DNA from: CAYVFC01 sp964450715 | Lineage (GTDB): Bacteria > Myxococcota_A > Polyangia > Polyangiales > JAFGIB01 | DNA: 20,081 nt | Direction: 5' to 3' | NCBI GenBank assembly: GCA_964450715.1 | Contig: CAYVFC010000144.1 | Span: 1-20,081, forward strand | Shown here: in pieces, positions 1 through 8,381 of the stretch | How the letters are laid out: every line of letters begins with the position of its first letter | How positions within the stretch are numbered: the first letter of the stretch is position 1 | Program-made: the position numbers and the translations under genes | The notes under the pieces: generated by a model | Told to the model about the DNA's origin: nothing | The model's database searches: none | What the model saw: the letters and a program-made list of their open reading frames with translations, nothing else

Positions 1-56
1 TCCGCGAGGGCGGCCGCACCGTGGGCGCCGGCGTCATCAGCAAGATCATCGAGTAG
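1..56 (+). CDS. tuf: Elongation factor Tu, C-terminal end only
   Basis: The first bases, read from position 3, encode the last 17 residues of a protein ending REGGRTVGAGVISKIIE followed by TAG. This is the characteristic C-terminus of EF-Tu, the GTPase that delivers aminoacyl-tRNA to the ribosome. Only the tail lies in the window, so nothing can be said of its GTPase domain. The next gene, rpsJ, starts four bases after the stop, which matches the usual tuf-rpsJ junction between the str and S10 operons in many proteobacteria and implies cotranscription. Confidence 0.93.
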   Translation, partial: REGGRTVGAGVISKIIE

Positions 57-60
57 ACCC

Positions 61-372
<312 letters not shown>

Positions 373-414
373 CCGCAACGAGGGCACACCGCACGGCTCG
401 AACCGGAGAAGAGC

Positions 415-1107
415 ATGCCGAAGGTGGAACTATACAACTTGAAACGCGAAAACGTCGGTGAGATCGAACTGTCCGACGCCGTATTCGGGGCCGAGGTCAA
501 CGAGGGCCTCATCTACGAGGTGCTCAAGGCCCAGCTGGCCTCGCGTCGCTCGGGCTCTGCCAAGACCAAGGTGCGCAGCGAGGTGGCCGGTAGCGCCCGC
601 AAGCTATACCGGCAGAAGGGCACGGGCCGGGCGCGTCACGGCTCCATCCGGGCCTCGGTGCTGCGGGGCGGCGGCAAGGCGCACGGGCCGCAACCGCGCA
701 GCTACGCCTACCGGCCGCCGCGCAAGATGCGCCTGGGGGCGCTCAGATGCGCGCTCTCGCTCAAGCTGCAACAAGGAGAGCTGACCGTGGTCGAGACCTT
801 CGAGCTCGAACAGATCAAGACCCGGCAGCTCAACGAGATCCTAGGGCAACTACAGGTCGAGTCGGGCTCGCTCATCATCGACAGCGACGACAACGAAAAG
901 CTCAAGCTGAGCGCCCGCAACCTACCCGCGCACCAGGTGCTGCCCCCGCAGGGAATCAACCTGTACGACCTGCTCAGGCACAAGCACCTGGTGCTGACCA
1001 AGCAGGTCATTCCAGCGCTGGAAGCTCGCCTTTTGAGCGAGCGCGGCGCGTTCGGCAAGGCCCGGGCCCCGGAAGGCGAGGCCGCGCAAGCGCCGATCAG
1101 CGCCTAG
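415..1107 (+). CDS. rplD: 50S ribosomal protein L4
   Basis: The 230-residue product matches L4, which binds 23S rRNA and lines the exit tunnel, and in some bacteria represses its own operon. The extended loop with YRQKGTGRARHGS and GGGKAHGPQPRSY (about residues 65-101) is the tunnel-reaching arm. The last 20 or so residues, rich in Ala, Glu and Pro, extend past the usual end of about 205-210. A good Shine-Dalgarno, GGAG, sits about eight bases before the ATG. It directly follows rpsJ, so rplC is missing from its usual place. Confidence 0.96.
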   Translation: MPKVELYNLKRENVGEIELSDAVFGAEVNEGLIYEVLKAQLASRRSGSAKTKVRSEVAGSARKLYRQKGTGRARHGSIRASVLRGGGKAHGPQPRSYAYRPPRKMRLGALRCALSLKLQQGELTVVETFELEQIKTRQLNEILGQLQVESGSLIIDSDDNEKLKLSARNLPAHQVLPPQGINLYDLLRHKHLVLTKQVIPALEARLLSERGAFGKARAPEGEAAQAPISA

Positions 1108-1126
1108 AGGCTGCCTGGAGGATCCC

Positions 1127-1417
1127 ATGACCCCTGAACAGATCATCAAACGCCCGCTGATTCTCACCGAGAAGGGCAACCAGATGCGCGAAACCCAGAA
1201 CAAGTACTTGTTCGAGGTCGATCGCCGGGCCAACAGCATCACCATCAAGAACGCGGTAGAGGCCCTCTTCAACGTCCACGTGGACCGGGTCAACACCATG
1301 ATCGTACGCGGCAGGCTGCGCCGCATGGGGCGGGGCTACTCCAAGACGCGCAACTGGAAAAAGGCCATCGTCACCCTGAAGAAAGGCGAGACGATTAACT
1401 TCTTCGAAGGGACCTGA
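1127..1417 (+). CDS. rplW: 50S ribosomal protein L23
   Basis: The 96-residue product is L23, the exit-tunnel rim protein that docks trigger factor and SRP. Family signs are the start IIKRPLILTEK, the segment KYLFEVDRRANSITIKNAVE and the VNTMIVRGRLRRMGR loop. Length is normal. A strong GGAGG lies before the ATG, and the stop is two bases from the rplB start, so translation of the two is likely linked. Confidence 0.96.
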   Translation: MTPEQIIKRPLILTEKGNQMRETQNKYLFEVDRRANSITIKNAVEALFNVHVDRVNTMIVRGRLRRMGRGYSKTRNWKKAIVTLKKGETINFFEGT

Positions 1418-1419
1418 GC

Positions 1420-2247
1420 ATGGCGATCAAGAAATTCAAACCCCGGTCGCCCGGCCGGCGCTACTACGAGGTGGCGGACTTCTCCAACCTCAGCAATAAG
1501 GGTCCCGAGCGCAAGCTGACCGTGAGCAAGAGCAGCACCGGCGGGCGCAACAACTCGGGACGCATCACCACCCGTTTCCGCGGCGGCGGACACAAGCGGC
1601 GGCTGAGGGTCATCGACTTCAAGCGGACCAAGGTGGGCGTGCCGGCCCGCGTGGCCTCCATCGAGTACGATCCGAACCGCAGCGCGCGCGTCGCCCTTTT
1701 ACACTACGCCGACGGCGACAAGGCCTACATCCTGGCGCCCGACGGCCTGAAGGAAAAAGACCAGGTCGTCTCCTCGCGACACGCCGACATCCAGCCGGGC
1801 AACAACCTGCCGCTGCGCTTCATCCCCTCGGGCACCACCATCCACAACATCGAGATGAAGATCGGCAAGGGCGCGCAGCTGGTGCGCTCGGCCGGAACCG
1901 CGGCGCAGTTGATGGCCAAGGAGGGCAACTACGCCCACATCCGCCTGCCCTCCTCCGAGATACGGCTGATACACCTGGACTGCCGGGCCACGGTGGGACA
2001 GGTCTCCAACCCCCAGCACACCCACATCTCGCTGGGCAAGGCGGGAAGGGTTCGCTGGCAGGGACGGCGTCCTCACAACCGCGGGGTCACCATGAACCCG
2101 GTCGACCATCCCATGGGCGGCGGCGAGGGCCGCAGCTCGGGCGGCCGGCACCCCTGCTCGCCCTGGGGCAAGCTGGCCAAGGGTCTGAAGACCCGCACCA
2201 ACAAGCGCTCGGACAAGTTCATCGTAACCAAACGGGGAAAGAAGTAA
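1420..2247 (+). CDS. rplB: 50S ribosomal protein L2
   Basis: The 275-residue product is L2, one of the most conserved 23S rRNA-binding proteins, needed for subunit joining and peptidyl transfer. The first half has GGRNNSGRITTRFRGGGHKR and the second half the near-invariant NPVDHPMGGGEGRSSGGRHP segment (about residues 226-245), including the conserved His of this region. Length and end (KRGKK) are typical. It lies between rplW and rpsS, as in the standard S10 operon. Confidence 0.98.
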   Translation: MAIKKFKPRSPGRRYYEVADFSNLSNKGPERKLTVSKSSTGGRNNSGRITTRFRGGGHKRRLRVIDFKRTKVGVPARVASIEYDPNRSARVALLHYADGDKAYILAPDGLKEKDQVVSSRHADIQPGNNLPLRFIPSGTTIHNIEMKIGKGAQLVRSAGTAAQLMAKEGNYAHIRLPSSEIRLIHLDCRATVGQVSNPQHTHISLGKAGRVRWQGRRPHNRGVTMNPVDHPMGGGEGRSSGGRHPCSPWGKLAKGLKTRTNKRSDKFIVTKRGKK

Positions 2248-2259
2248 CCGGGGAGAATC

Positions 2260-2547
2260 ATGTCGCGTTCGGTAAGAAAAGGACCCTTTGTAGACGCTCA
2301 CCTGCAGAAAAAGGTCACCGCGGCGGTCAACACCAGCGACCGGCGGCTGATCAAGACCTGGTCGCGACGCTCGACCATCACGCCGGAGTTCGTCGGCCTG
2401 ACCTTCGCGGTGCACAACGGCCACAAGTTCGTCACCGTGTTCGTCAGCGAGAACATGGTGGGCCACAAGCTCGGCGAGTTCGCCCCCACCCGGACCTTCC
2501 ACGGCCACGCCGCCGACCGCAAGGGCAAGTCGCCGGGCAATGCATGA
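2260..2547 (+). CDS. rpsS: 30S ribosomal protein S19
   Basis: The 95-residue product is S19, a head protein of the small subunit that contacts S13 and the A-site region. It begins MSRSVRKGPFVD and contains TWSRRSTITPEFVG, the VGHKLGEFAPTRTF motif and a basic tail, all typical. A GGGGAG Shine-Dalgarno precedes the ATG. Downstream there are 78 bases before rplV, a large gap for this operon, which appears to hold an internal promoter. Confidence 0.97.
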   Translation: MSRSVRKGPFVDAHLQKKVTAAVNTSDRRLIKTWSRRSTITPEFVGLTFAVHNGHKFVTVFVSENMVGHKLGEFAPTRTFHGHAADRKGKSPGNA

Positions 2548-2571
2548 GCAGGAGGCGACGCGGGACGATCG

Positions 2572-2600
2572 TTGAGGCGATAGCCACCGTGTGCTAAACA
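2572..2600 (+). promoter_or_regulatory. Possible internal sigma-70-type promoter before rplV
   Basis: TTGAGG (2572-2577), a 17-base spacer and TAAACA (2595-2600) with a TG two bases upstream (TGCTAAACA) form a reasonable extended -10 promoter. It lies in the unusually long 78-base gap between rpsS and rplV. A T6 run at 2608-2613 follows, but I see no hairpin before it, so a terminator is unlikely. The match is by eye only. Confidence 0.35.
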
Positions 2601-2625
2601 AGCCCGCTTTTTTACGAGAAAGAAG

Positions 2626-2970
2626 ATGGAAGCAAGAGCAAGCAAGAAGTACGCGAGGATCTCGGTGCGCAAGGCGCGGGTGATCGTGGACCTGGTGCGC
2701 GGCCGTCAGGTGGCCGAGGCGCTCGACATACTCAAGTTCACCAAAAAATCGGGCGCTCCCGTGGTCAGCAATCTGATCACCAGCGCCATCGCCAGCGCGC
2801 AGCAGAAGGACGACAAGGTCGACCTGGACGCGCTGTTCGTGAAGCTGGCCTTTGCCGACAAGGCGTCCGACCGCTTCATGCGCCGCTGGCGCCCCCGCGC
2901 CCAGGGCAGGGCCACCCGCATCGCCAAGGGCATGAGTCACGTAACCGTAGTGCTGGGAACGGAGGAGTAG
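2626..2970 (+). CDS. rplV: 50S ribosomal protein L22
   Basis: The 114-residue product is L22, whose long hairpin lines the exit tunnel near L4 and which is a known site of macrolide-resistance changes. The ISVRKARVIVDLVRGR start and the RRWRPRAQGRATRIAKGMSH hairpin (about residues 85-104) are diagnostic. Length is normal. The Shine-Dalgarno is weak (GAAAGAAG) compared with its neighbours. The stop is three bases before the GTG of rpsC, whose Shine-Dalgarno lies in the end of this gene. Confidence 0.97.
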   Translation: MEARASKKYARISVRKARVIVDLVRGRQVAEALDILKFTKKSGAPVVSNLITSAIASAQQKDDKVDLDALFVKLAFADKASDRFMRRWRPRAQGRATRIAKGMSHVTVVLGTEE

Positions 2971-2973
2971 CTC

Positions 2974-3645
<672 letters not shown>

Positions 3646-3666
3646 CTATTAAAAGGAGTCGGCAAC

Positions 3667-4083
3667 ATGCTCTCGCCCAAGAGAACCAAGTACCGAAAGA
3701 AGCAGAAGGGCCGGATGCCCGGCTTCGCCCAGAGGGGCAGCAACGTCGACTTCGGGGAGTACGCGCTTCAGGCCATTGACCGCGGCTTCATCTCGGCCAA
3801 GCAGATCGAGGCCGCGCGCATGGCCATCCAGCGCAAGGTCAAGCGCGCCGGGCGGCTGTACATCCGCATCTTCCCGGACAAGCCGTTGAGCAAGAAGCCC
3901 CTGGAAACCCGCATGGGTAAGGGCAAGGGCAATCCCGAGGAGTGGGTGGCCGTGGTCAAGCCCGGACGGGTGCTGTACGAGATCGAGGGCGTGGCAGAGC
4001 CGCTGGCCAAGGAGGCCTTCCGCCTGGCCGGCAACAAGCTCGGTATTGCCACCAGGTTCATGAGCAGGGCGGATCAATTATGA
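3667..4083 (+). CDS. rplP: 50S ribosomal protein L16
   Basis: The 138-residue product is L16, which helps position A-site tRNA in the large subunit. Diagnostic segments are MLSPKRTKYRKKQKGRMPG, IRIFPDKPLSKKPLETRMGKGKG (about residues 60-82) and the WVAVVKPGRVLYEI strand. Length is standard. AGGAG precedes the ATG. The stop overlaps the start of rpmC in an ATGA, giving a four-base overlap and likely translational coupling. Confidence 0.97.
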   Translation: MLSPKRTKYRKKQKGRMPGFAQRGSNVDFGEYALQAIDRGFISAKQIEAARMAIQRKVKRAGRLYIRIFPDKPLSKKPLETRMGKGKGNPEEWVAVVKPGRVLYEIEGVAEPLAKEAFRLAGNKLGIATRFMSRADQL

Positions 4084-4298
4084 AAGCTGCAGGTTTCAGA
4101 GAACGTAGCACCAGCGAGCTAGAGCAGCTGGAAAACGAGCTCAGGCGCGAGCTGTGGAAAGCGCGCTTCGACAACTACACCCACCAGCTCGACGACACCA
4201 GCAAGATCAGGCGCCTGAGGCGCAACATCGCCTGCGTCAAGACCATACTCACCGAACGCCAGAAGGGCGGCTCGGCAGCAGAGACAAAGGAGTCGTAA
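4080..4298 (+). CDS. rpmC: 50S ribosomal protein L29
   Basis: The 72-residue product is L29, a two-helix protein at the exit tunnel beside L23. It starts at the ATG overlapping the rplP stop, reads MKAAGFRERSTSELEQLENE, then ELWKARFDNYTHQLDDTSKI and RRLRRNIACVKTIL, the usual helical hairpin. A short charged tail follows. The next gene, rpsQ, starts three bases after the stop. The start is chosen by family length and the ATGA overlap, although the reading frame is open further upstream. Confidence 0.94.
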   Translation: MKAAGFRERSTSELEQLENELRRELWKARFDNYTHQLDDTSKIRRLRRNIACVKTILTERQKGGSAAETKES

Positions 4299-4301
4299 CA
4301 G

Positions 4302-4613
4302 ATGACCGAAGAAAAGCAGTCCACCAGCGGTGGGTTTGCCGAGCGGGGTAGCCGTCGCACCCTGCGAGGGCGCGTGGTCAGCGACACCTCCAAGCCGGGC
4401 CGTCCCCTCAAGACCGTGGTGGTCGAGGTCGAGCGGCGGTTCCGCCACGCGGAGTACGGCAAGTTCATCAAGCGCCGCAAGCGCTACCACGCTCACGACG
4501 AAAAAAACGAGTACAAGACCAACGATCTGGTCGAGATCCGCGAGAGCCGACCGTTGTCGGCGACCAAGCGCTGGATGGTCGTGCGCCTGATCGAGCGGCC
4601 GGAAGGGGTTTGA
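4302..4613 (+). CDS. rpsQ: 30S ribosomal protein S17
   Basis: The 103-residue product is S17, an early-binding small-subunit protein with an OB fold. The core runs from RRTLRGRVVSDTSKPGR, through KTVVVEVERRF and RRKRYHAHDEKN, to the EIRESRPLSATKRW motif (about residues 79-92). The first 18 residues (TEEKQSTSGG and on) are a polar extension beyond the usual start, giving a product longer than the common 80-90 residues. It follows rpmC with a three-base gap. Confidence 0.96.
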   Translation: MTEEKQSTSGGFAERGSRRTLRGRVVSDTSKPGRPLKTVVVEVERRFRHAEYGKFIKRRKRYHAHDEKNEYKTNDLVEIRESRPLSATKRWMVVRLIERPEGV

Positions 4614-4627
4614 GGGCAGGTGCAGCC

Positions 4628-4996
4628 ATGATTCAGGTGGAAACGGTTTTGGACGTGGCCGACAACAGCGGCGCCAAGCGCGTACAGTGCATCAAGGTAC
4701 TGGGCGGCAGCCGCCGGCGCTACGCCAGGCTGGGCGACATCATCGTGGTGTCTATCAAGGAAGCGCTGCCCAACAGCAAGGTCAAGAAGGGGCAGGTCAC
4801 GCGCGCGGTGGTGGTGCGCACCCGCAAGGAGTACTCCCGACCCGACGGCACCTATATCAAGTTTGATACCAACAGCGCGGTGCTGATCGACGACAAGAAG
4901 GAGCCGGTGGGCACCCGGATCTTCGGCCCGGTGGCGCGCGAGCTCAGGGCCAAGAAGTTCATGAAGATCATCTCGCTGGCGCCGGAGGTGGTGTGA
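4628..4996 (+). CDS. rplN: 50S ribosomal protein L14
   Basis: The 122-residue product is the canonical length for L14, which sits at the subunit interface. MIQVETVLDVADNSGAKRVQ is the family start, so I chose the ATG at 4628, 14 bases after the rpsQ stop. The frame is open a little upstream, but only non-ATG starts inside rpsQ would lengthen it. Further support is IVVSIKEALPN, the KKGQVTRAVVVRTRKE segment and the end GPVARELR...IISLAPEVV. Its stop overlaps the rplX start (TGATG). Confidence 0.97.
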   Translation: MIQVETVLDVADNSGAKRVQCIKVLGGSRRRYARLGDIIVVSIKEALPNSKVKKGQVTRAVVVRTRKEYSRPDGTYIKFDTNSAVLIDDKKEPVGTRIFGPVARELRAKKFMKIISLAPEVV

Positions 4997-5307
4997 TGGG
5001 TCTGGGCATCAAGAAAGACGACCAGGTGGTGGTGATCGCGGGCAAGGACAAGGGCCGCAAGGGACGCGTGCTCAAAGTGTTGCCGGACCAGGACAGGCTG
5101 ATCGTGGAAGGCGTCAACATGGTCAAGCGCCATCGCAAGGTCAACCAGCAGCAGGGCGGCATCGTGGAGAAAGAAGCGGCCATCCACCTGTCCAACGTCA
5201 TGTTGCTGGACAGCAAGAGCGACAAGCCGACCCGACTGCGCGCGAGCAGGGACAAGGACGACCGCAAGGTTCGCGTCTCCGTCAGGAGTGGAACGGTTCT
5301 GGACTAG
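4996..5307 (+). CDS. rplX: 50S ribosomal protein L24
   Basis: The 103-residue product is L24, an assembly-initiating protein with a KOW motif. KDDQVVVIAGKDKGRKGRV is the KOW segment (about residues 6-24), followed by VEGVNMVKRHRK. I place the start at the ATG overlapping the rplN stop, with GGAGGTGG about eight bases upstream; a GTG one codon earlier is possible but less likely. rplE follows after 11 bases. Confidence 0.95.
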   Translation: MGLGIKKDDQVVVIAGKDKGRKGRVLKVLPDQDRLIVEGVNMVKRHRKVNQQQGGIVEKEAAIHLSNVMLLDSKSDKPTRLRASRDKDDRKVRVSVRSGTVLD

Positions 5308-5318
5308 AGGTTTGAGTC

Positions 5319-5888
5319 ATGGCTGAAAACATCCCCCGGCTTCAACAGCGATACCAAGAAAAGGTCCTGCCCGACCTGATGAAGCGGTTCTCTTTCACCA
5401 ACAAGCAACAGGCCCCGGCGCTCTGCAAGGTGGTGATCAACATGGGTCTGGGCGAGGCCATCCAGAACCCCAAGCTGATCGAGTCGGCGGTAGCTGAGCT
5501 CGGGGCCATCACCGGCCAGAAGCCGGTCATCACCCGGGCCCGCAAGTCGATATCGGCCTTCAAGCTGCGCGAGAACGCGGCCATCGGCGTGATGGTGACC
5601 TTGCGACGCGACTATATGTACGAGTTCGTCGACCGGCTCTTCTCGGTGGCGTTGCCCCGCGTTCGCGACTTCCGCGGGGTCAATCCCAAGGCCTTTGACG
5701 GGCGGGGCAACTACACGCTGGGCCTCAGAGAGCAGATCATCTTCCCCGAGATCAACTATGACAAGGTCGACAAGATCAAGGGGATGAGCATCACCTTCAC
5801 CACCAGCGCGAAAAATGACGAGCAGGGACATGCCCTGCTCGAGGCGCTCGGAATGCCCTTCAGGAAACAGCGCGGCGGAGCGAGCTAG
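5319..5888 (+). CDS. rplE: 50S ribosomal protein L5
   Basis: The 189-residue product is L5, part of the 5S rRNA complex with L18. Diagnostic segments are KVVINMGLGEA, AITGQKPVITRARKSISAFKLRE (about residues 67-89), RRDYMYEFVDRL and RDFRGVNPKAFDGRGNYTLG. Length is slightly above the usual 178-180, mostly in the N-terminus and last few residues. The 30-base gap to rpsZ contains no clear signal apart from a weak Shine-Dalgarno. Confidence 0.97.
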   Translation: MAENIPRLQQRYQEKVLPDLMKRFSFTNKQQAPALCKVVINMGLGEAIQNPKLIESAVAELGAITGQKPVITRARKSISAFKLRENAAIGVMVTLRRDYMYEFVDRLFSVALPRVRDFRGVNPKAFDGRGNYTLGLREQIIFPEINYDKVDKIKGMSITFTTSAKNDEQGHALLEALGMPFRKQRGGAS

Positions 5889-5918
5889 CCCGGTCCGGCC
5901 GCAGGCGGAGTCAAAGAG

Positions 5919-6104
5919 ATGGCGCGTGCCCAAGCATTCGTGAAGATGAAGAAAACGCCGAAGTTCTCGGTGCGGTACCGCAACCGCTGCCAGGTGTGCG
6001 GCCGGCCCCGGGGCTACTACCGCAAGTTCCAGCTCTGCCGGATATGCCTGCGTCTGCTGGCACTGCAGGGAGACATACCCGGCATGACCAAGGCGAGCTG
6101 GTAA
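5919..6104 (+). CDS. rpsZ: 30S ribosomal protein S14, zinc-binding type
   Basis: The 61-residue product is the short, zinc-binding form of S14, a head protein of the small subunit. Four cysteines at 24, 27, 40 and 43 form the C-x2-C-x12-C-x2-C knuckle. The core NRCQVCGRPRGYYRKFQLCR and the end GDIPGMTKASW are typical. Many proteobacteria instead have the long zinc-free type, so this form is a taxonomic hint. It sits between rplE and rpsH, the standard place. Confidence 0.96.
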   Translation: MARAQAFVKMKKTPKFSVRYRNRCQVCGRPRGYYRKFQLCRICLRLLALQGDIPGMTKASW

Positions 6105-6119
6105 GGGAGAAGAATCGCC

Positions 6120-6509
6120 ATGATGACCGATCCCATCGCCGATATGCTGGCCCGTATCCGCAACGCCATCCTGGCCAAGCACGAGAGCGCCAGGGTGCCG
6201 CTGTCCAAGCTCAAGCTGAGGATCGCGGAGATACTCAAGTCCGAGGGGTACATCTCGGACTACACGGTGGAGACCGATACCGCGGAGCTCACCGTATTCA
6301 TCAAGTACGGACGCGACAACCGGAGCGCCATCGTGGGTATGCGGCGCAAGAGCCGCCCCGGCCGGCGCCTGTACGTCGGTCACAAGGATCTGCCCAAGGT
6401 CAAGAACGGCATGGGCATCGCCATCGTCTCCACCTCGCGCGGGCTGTTGACCAGCCACCAGGCGCGCGAGCAGCACGTGGGAGGCGAGGTGCTCTGCGAG
6501 GTGTGGTGA
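6120..6509 (+). CDS. rpsH: 30S ribosomal protein S8
   Basis: The product of 128-129 residues is S8, a primary 16S rRNA binder and, in some bacteria, the spc-operon repressor. TDPIADMLARIRNAILAKHE is the family start, and the C-terminus has GMGIAIVSTSRGLLTSHQAR and GGEVLCEVW. There are two consecutive ATGs, so the start may be 6120 or 6123; AGGGAG lies a little upstream. The stop overlaps rplF by one base (TGATG). Confidence 0.97.
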   Translation: MMTDPIADMLARIRNAILAKHESARVPLSKLKLRIAEILKSEGYISDYTVETDTAELTVFIKYGRDNRSAIVGMRRKSRPGRRLYVGHKDLPKVKNGMGIAIVSTSRGLLTSHQAREQHVGGEVLCEVW

Positions 6510-7108
6510 TGGCTTCCGAGCAACAGACGGCGTCGGTTCCCCAGTCGCGCATCGGCAAGAAGCCGGTGCAGCTGCCAAAGGGCGTGCAGGTCGAGCTCAA
6601 GCAGCGGCAGCTCTCGGTCAAGGGCCCCAAGGGCGCTCTCGAGCGCGAGGTCCCGGACGGAGTACTGATAGACGTCAAGCAGGGTGTGGCGACCGTCACG
6701 CCCACGGTCCGGGAGGGTCGCGACGGCAAGCGGATCCAGGGACTGGTGCGAGCGCTTCTGGCCAGCATGGTCAAGGGCGTTTCCGAGGGATACGCCATGG
6801 CGCTCGATCTGTACGGCCTGGGCTACCGCGCCGAGCTCAAGGAGCGGGAGCTGAACCTGGCGATCGGCTACTCCCATCCGGTCCTGTTCCGGCTGCCGGA
6901 CCAGGTGGACGCGCGGGTAGAGACGGTCGAGATCGGCGGCGTCAAGCGGCCGCGCATCCACATCAGCTCCCACGACAAGGAGCTGTTGGGGCTGACGGCG
7001 GCCCGTATCCGTTCCTTCAGGCCGGTCTCTCCCTACCAGGGCAAGGGCATCCGGTTCATGGGCCAGAAGGTCCGCGAGAAAGCCGGCAAGTCGGTGGCCA
7101 AGACCTGA
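6509..7108 (+). CDS. rplF: 50S ribosomal protein L6
   Basis: The 199-residue product is L6, near the sarcin-ricin loop and the factor-binding site. The start overlaps the rpsH stop. The first 12 residues (ASEQQTASVPQ) precede the usual SRIGKKPVQLPKGV opening. Later come LSVKGPKGAL, LYGLGYRAELKERELNLAIGYSHPV and RSFRPVSPYQGKGIRF, the C-terminal signature. The protein is longer than the usual 175-180 residues because of the N-terminal extension and small internal insertions. A 72-base gap separates it from rplR. Confidence 0.96.
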   Translation: MASEQQTASVPQSRIGKKPVQLPKGVQVELKQRQLSVKGPKGALEREVPDGVLIDVKQGVATVTPTVREGRDGKRIQGLVRALLASMVKGVSEGYAMALDLYGLGYRAELKERELNLAIGYSHPVLFRLPDQVDARVETVEIGGVKRPRIHISSHDKELLGLTAARIRSFRPVSPYQGKGIRFMGQKVREKAGKSVAKT

Positions 7109-7180
7109 GTTGAGAAGCTATTTCGCCTCGCCGGCCTGGATTTCACGACAGGTCGGGGAAGGCGACACAAGGTGAATCAG

Positions 7181-7639
7181 ATGGCGATGAAGGTCACAGG
7201 AAGAGCGAAGAGAAAGCTGCGGATTCGCAAGAAGGTATCGGGTTCGCCCGAGCGGCCGCGGCTGGCGGTCTTTCGCAGCAACAAGCACATCTACGCGCAG
7301 ATAATCGACGACGAGAGCGGGACGACCCTGGCCCACGTCACCTCGCAGGGCAGGGAGCTTCCCGAACCGGCGCCGCCCGCCGAGCCAGAGCCGGCCGAGG
7401 AAGAGGGCAAGGAGACCAAGGGCGGCAAGAAGGGCGGCGGCAAGAAGGGCGGCAAGCAGGACGAGCCGGAGAAATTCACCGGCAAGATCGGCATGGCCAA
7501 GGTGGTGGGCGCGGCCGTCGCCGAGGCTTGTAAGGAAAAGGAAATAGCGGCCGTGGTCTTTGACCGCGGTGGATACCGGTATCACGGACGCGTCAAGGCG
7601 CTGGCTGACGCGGCTCGTAAGGCGGGCCTGAAGTTCTAG
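7181..7639 (+). CDS. rplR: 50S ribosomal protein L18 with low-complexity insertion
   Basis: The 152-residue product is L18, which binds 5S rRNA with L5. The N-terminal part (RKLRIRKKVSGSPERPRLAV, SNKHIYAQIIDD) and the end (VVFDRGGYRYHGRVKALADA) are typical. Between them, at roughly residues 61-97, is an unusual charged stretch: Pro/Glu-rich (PEPAPPAEPEPAEEE) and then Lys/Gly-rich (KGGKKGGGKKGGK). Usual L18 is about 115-122 residues. I chose the ATG at 7181, which has AAGGTGA five bases upstream; a GTG at 7172 or an ATG at 7187 is possible. Confidence 0.94.
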   Translation: MAMKVTGRAKRKLRIRKKVSGSPERPRLAVFRSNKHIYAQIIDDESGTTLAHVTSQGRELPEPAPPAEPEPAEEEGKETKGGKKGGGKKGGKQDEPEKFTGKIGMAKVVGAAVAEACKEKEIAAVVFDRGGYRYHGRVKALADAARKAGLKF

Positions 7640-7668
7640 GACGGCGAAGGGGTTTACAAGGAGCGAAG

Positions 7669-8196
7669 ATGGTCTCGATCGATCCCGAAAGCTTGGAAGA
7701 GCTCTCCGACCGCGTGGTTCACATCAATCGCGTGGCCAAGGTGGTCAAAGGCGGCCGCCGTTTCAGCTTCAGCGCGTTGATCGTGGTTGGAGACGGCCAG
7801 GGTCACGTGGGCGTGGGCCTGGGAAAGGCCAACGAGGTTCCCGAAGCGATACGCAAGGGAACCGAGCGAGCCCGCAAGAGCCTGTTCAAGGTACCGCTGG
7901 TAGGCGGCACCATCCCCCACTCGGCCGACGGGCATCACGGCGCGGCCAAGGTAGTGCTCAGGCCGGCCAGCCCGGGCACCGGGGTTATCGCGGGCGATGC
8001 GGTGCGAGCCGTGGTGGAGGCCACGGGTATAAAGGATGTGCTCAGCAAGGTGCTCGGCACCACCAACAAGCAGAACGTGGTCCACGCCACCGTGGACGCG
8101 CTTCAGCAATTGACCTCGAGGGAAGAGGTCGAAATCCGCCGGGGCAAGGCGCCGGAGGAGCCCCGGCGATTCGCCAGAGCGGGAGGCGGTAGATGA
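7669..8196 (+). CDS. rpsE: 30S ribosomal protein S5
   Basis: The 175-residue product is S5, part of the mRNA entry channel and a classic site of spectinomycin-resistance and ram mutations. DRVVHINRVAKVVKGGRRFS is the double-stranded RNA-binding start, followed by GDGQGHVGVGLGKANEVPEA, RKSLFKVPL and the C-terminal domain with LRPASPGTGVIAGDAVRAV. AAGGAG lies upstream. The stop overlaps the rpmD start (ATGA). Confidence 0.97.
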   Translation: MVSIDPESLEELSDRVVHINRVAKVVKGGRRFSFSALIVVGDGQGHVGVGLGKANEVPEAIRKGTERARKSLFKVPLVGGTIPHSADGHHGAAKVVLRPASPGTGVIAGDAVRAVVEATGIKDVLSKVLGTTNKQNVVHATVDALQQLTSREEVEIRRGKAPEEPRRFARAGGGR

Positions 8197-8381
8197 AGCC
8201 CAAGCTGAAAGTGGTCCAGGTGCGCAGCGGCCTGGGAAGGCAGCCGGGCCAGCGGGCGACGCTCAAGGGGCTGGGCCTGCGCGGTCCGCGCAGCAGCGTG
8301 GTCGTGGACAACACCCCTTCGTTCCGCGGAATGATCAAGAAGGTCATCCACCTGGTGACCGTGGAGGAGATCGATGGCTAG
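8193..8381 (+). CDS. rpmD: 50S ribosomal protein L30
   Basis: The 62-residue product is L30, a small large-subunit protein. The pattern KLKVVQVRSGLGRQPGQRAT, LKGLGLRGPRSSVVVDNTP and RGMIKKVIHLVTVEE is standard. It begins in the ATGA shared with the rpsE stop and its end overlaps the first eight bases of rplO, so three genes in a row are overlapped here. Confidence 0.95.
   Translation: MKPKLKVVQVRSGLGRQPGQRATLKGLGLRGPRSSVVVDNTPSFRGMIKKVIHLVTVEEIDG

Noticed and set aside
2601..2613. Terminator at the T6 run before rplV
   Set aside because: No stem of useful length precedes the T-run.
5304..6578. Minus-strand open frame of 424 residues opposite rplE-rpsH
   Set aside because: It is a shadow of the L5, S14 and S8 genes with no family resemblance.
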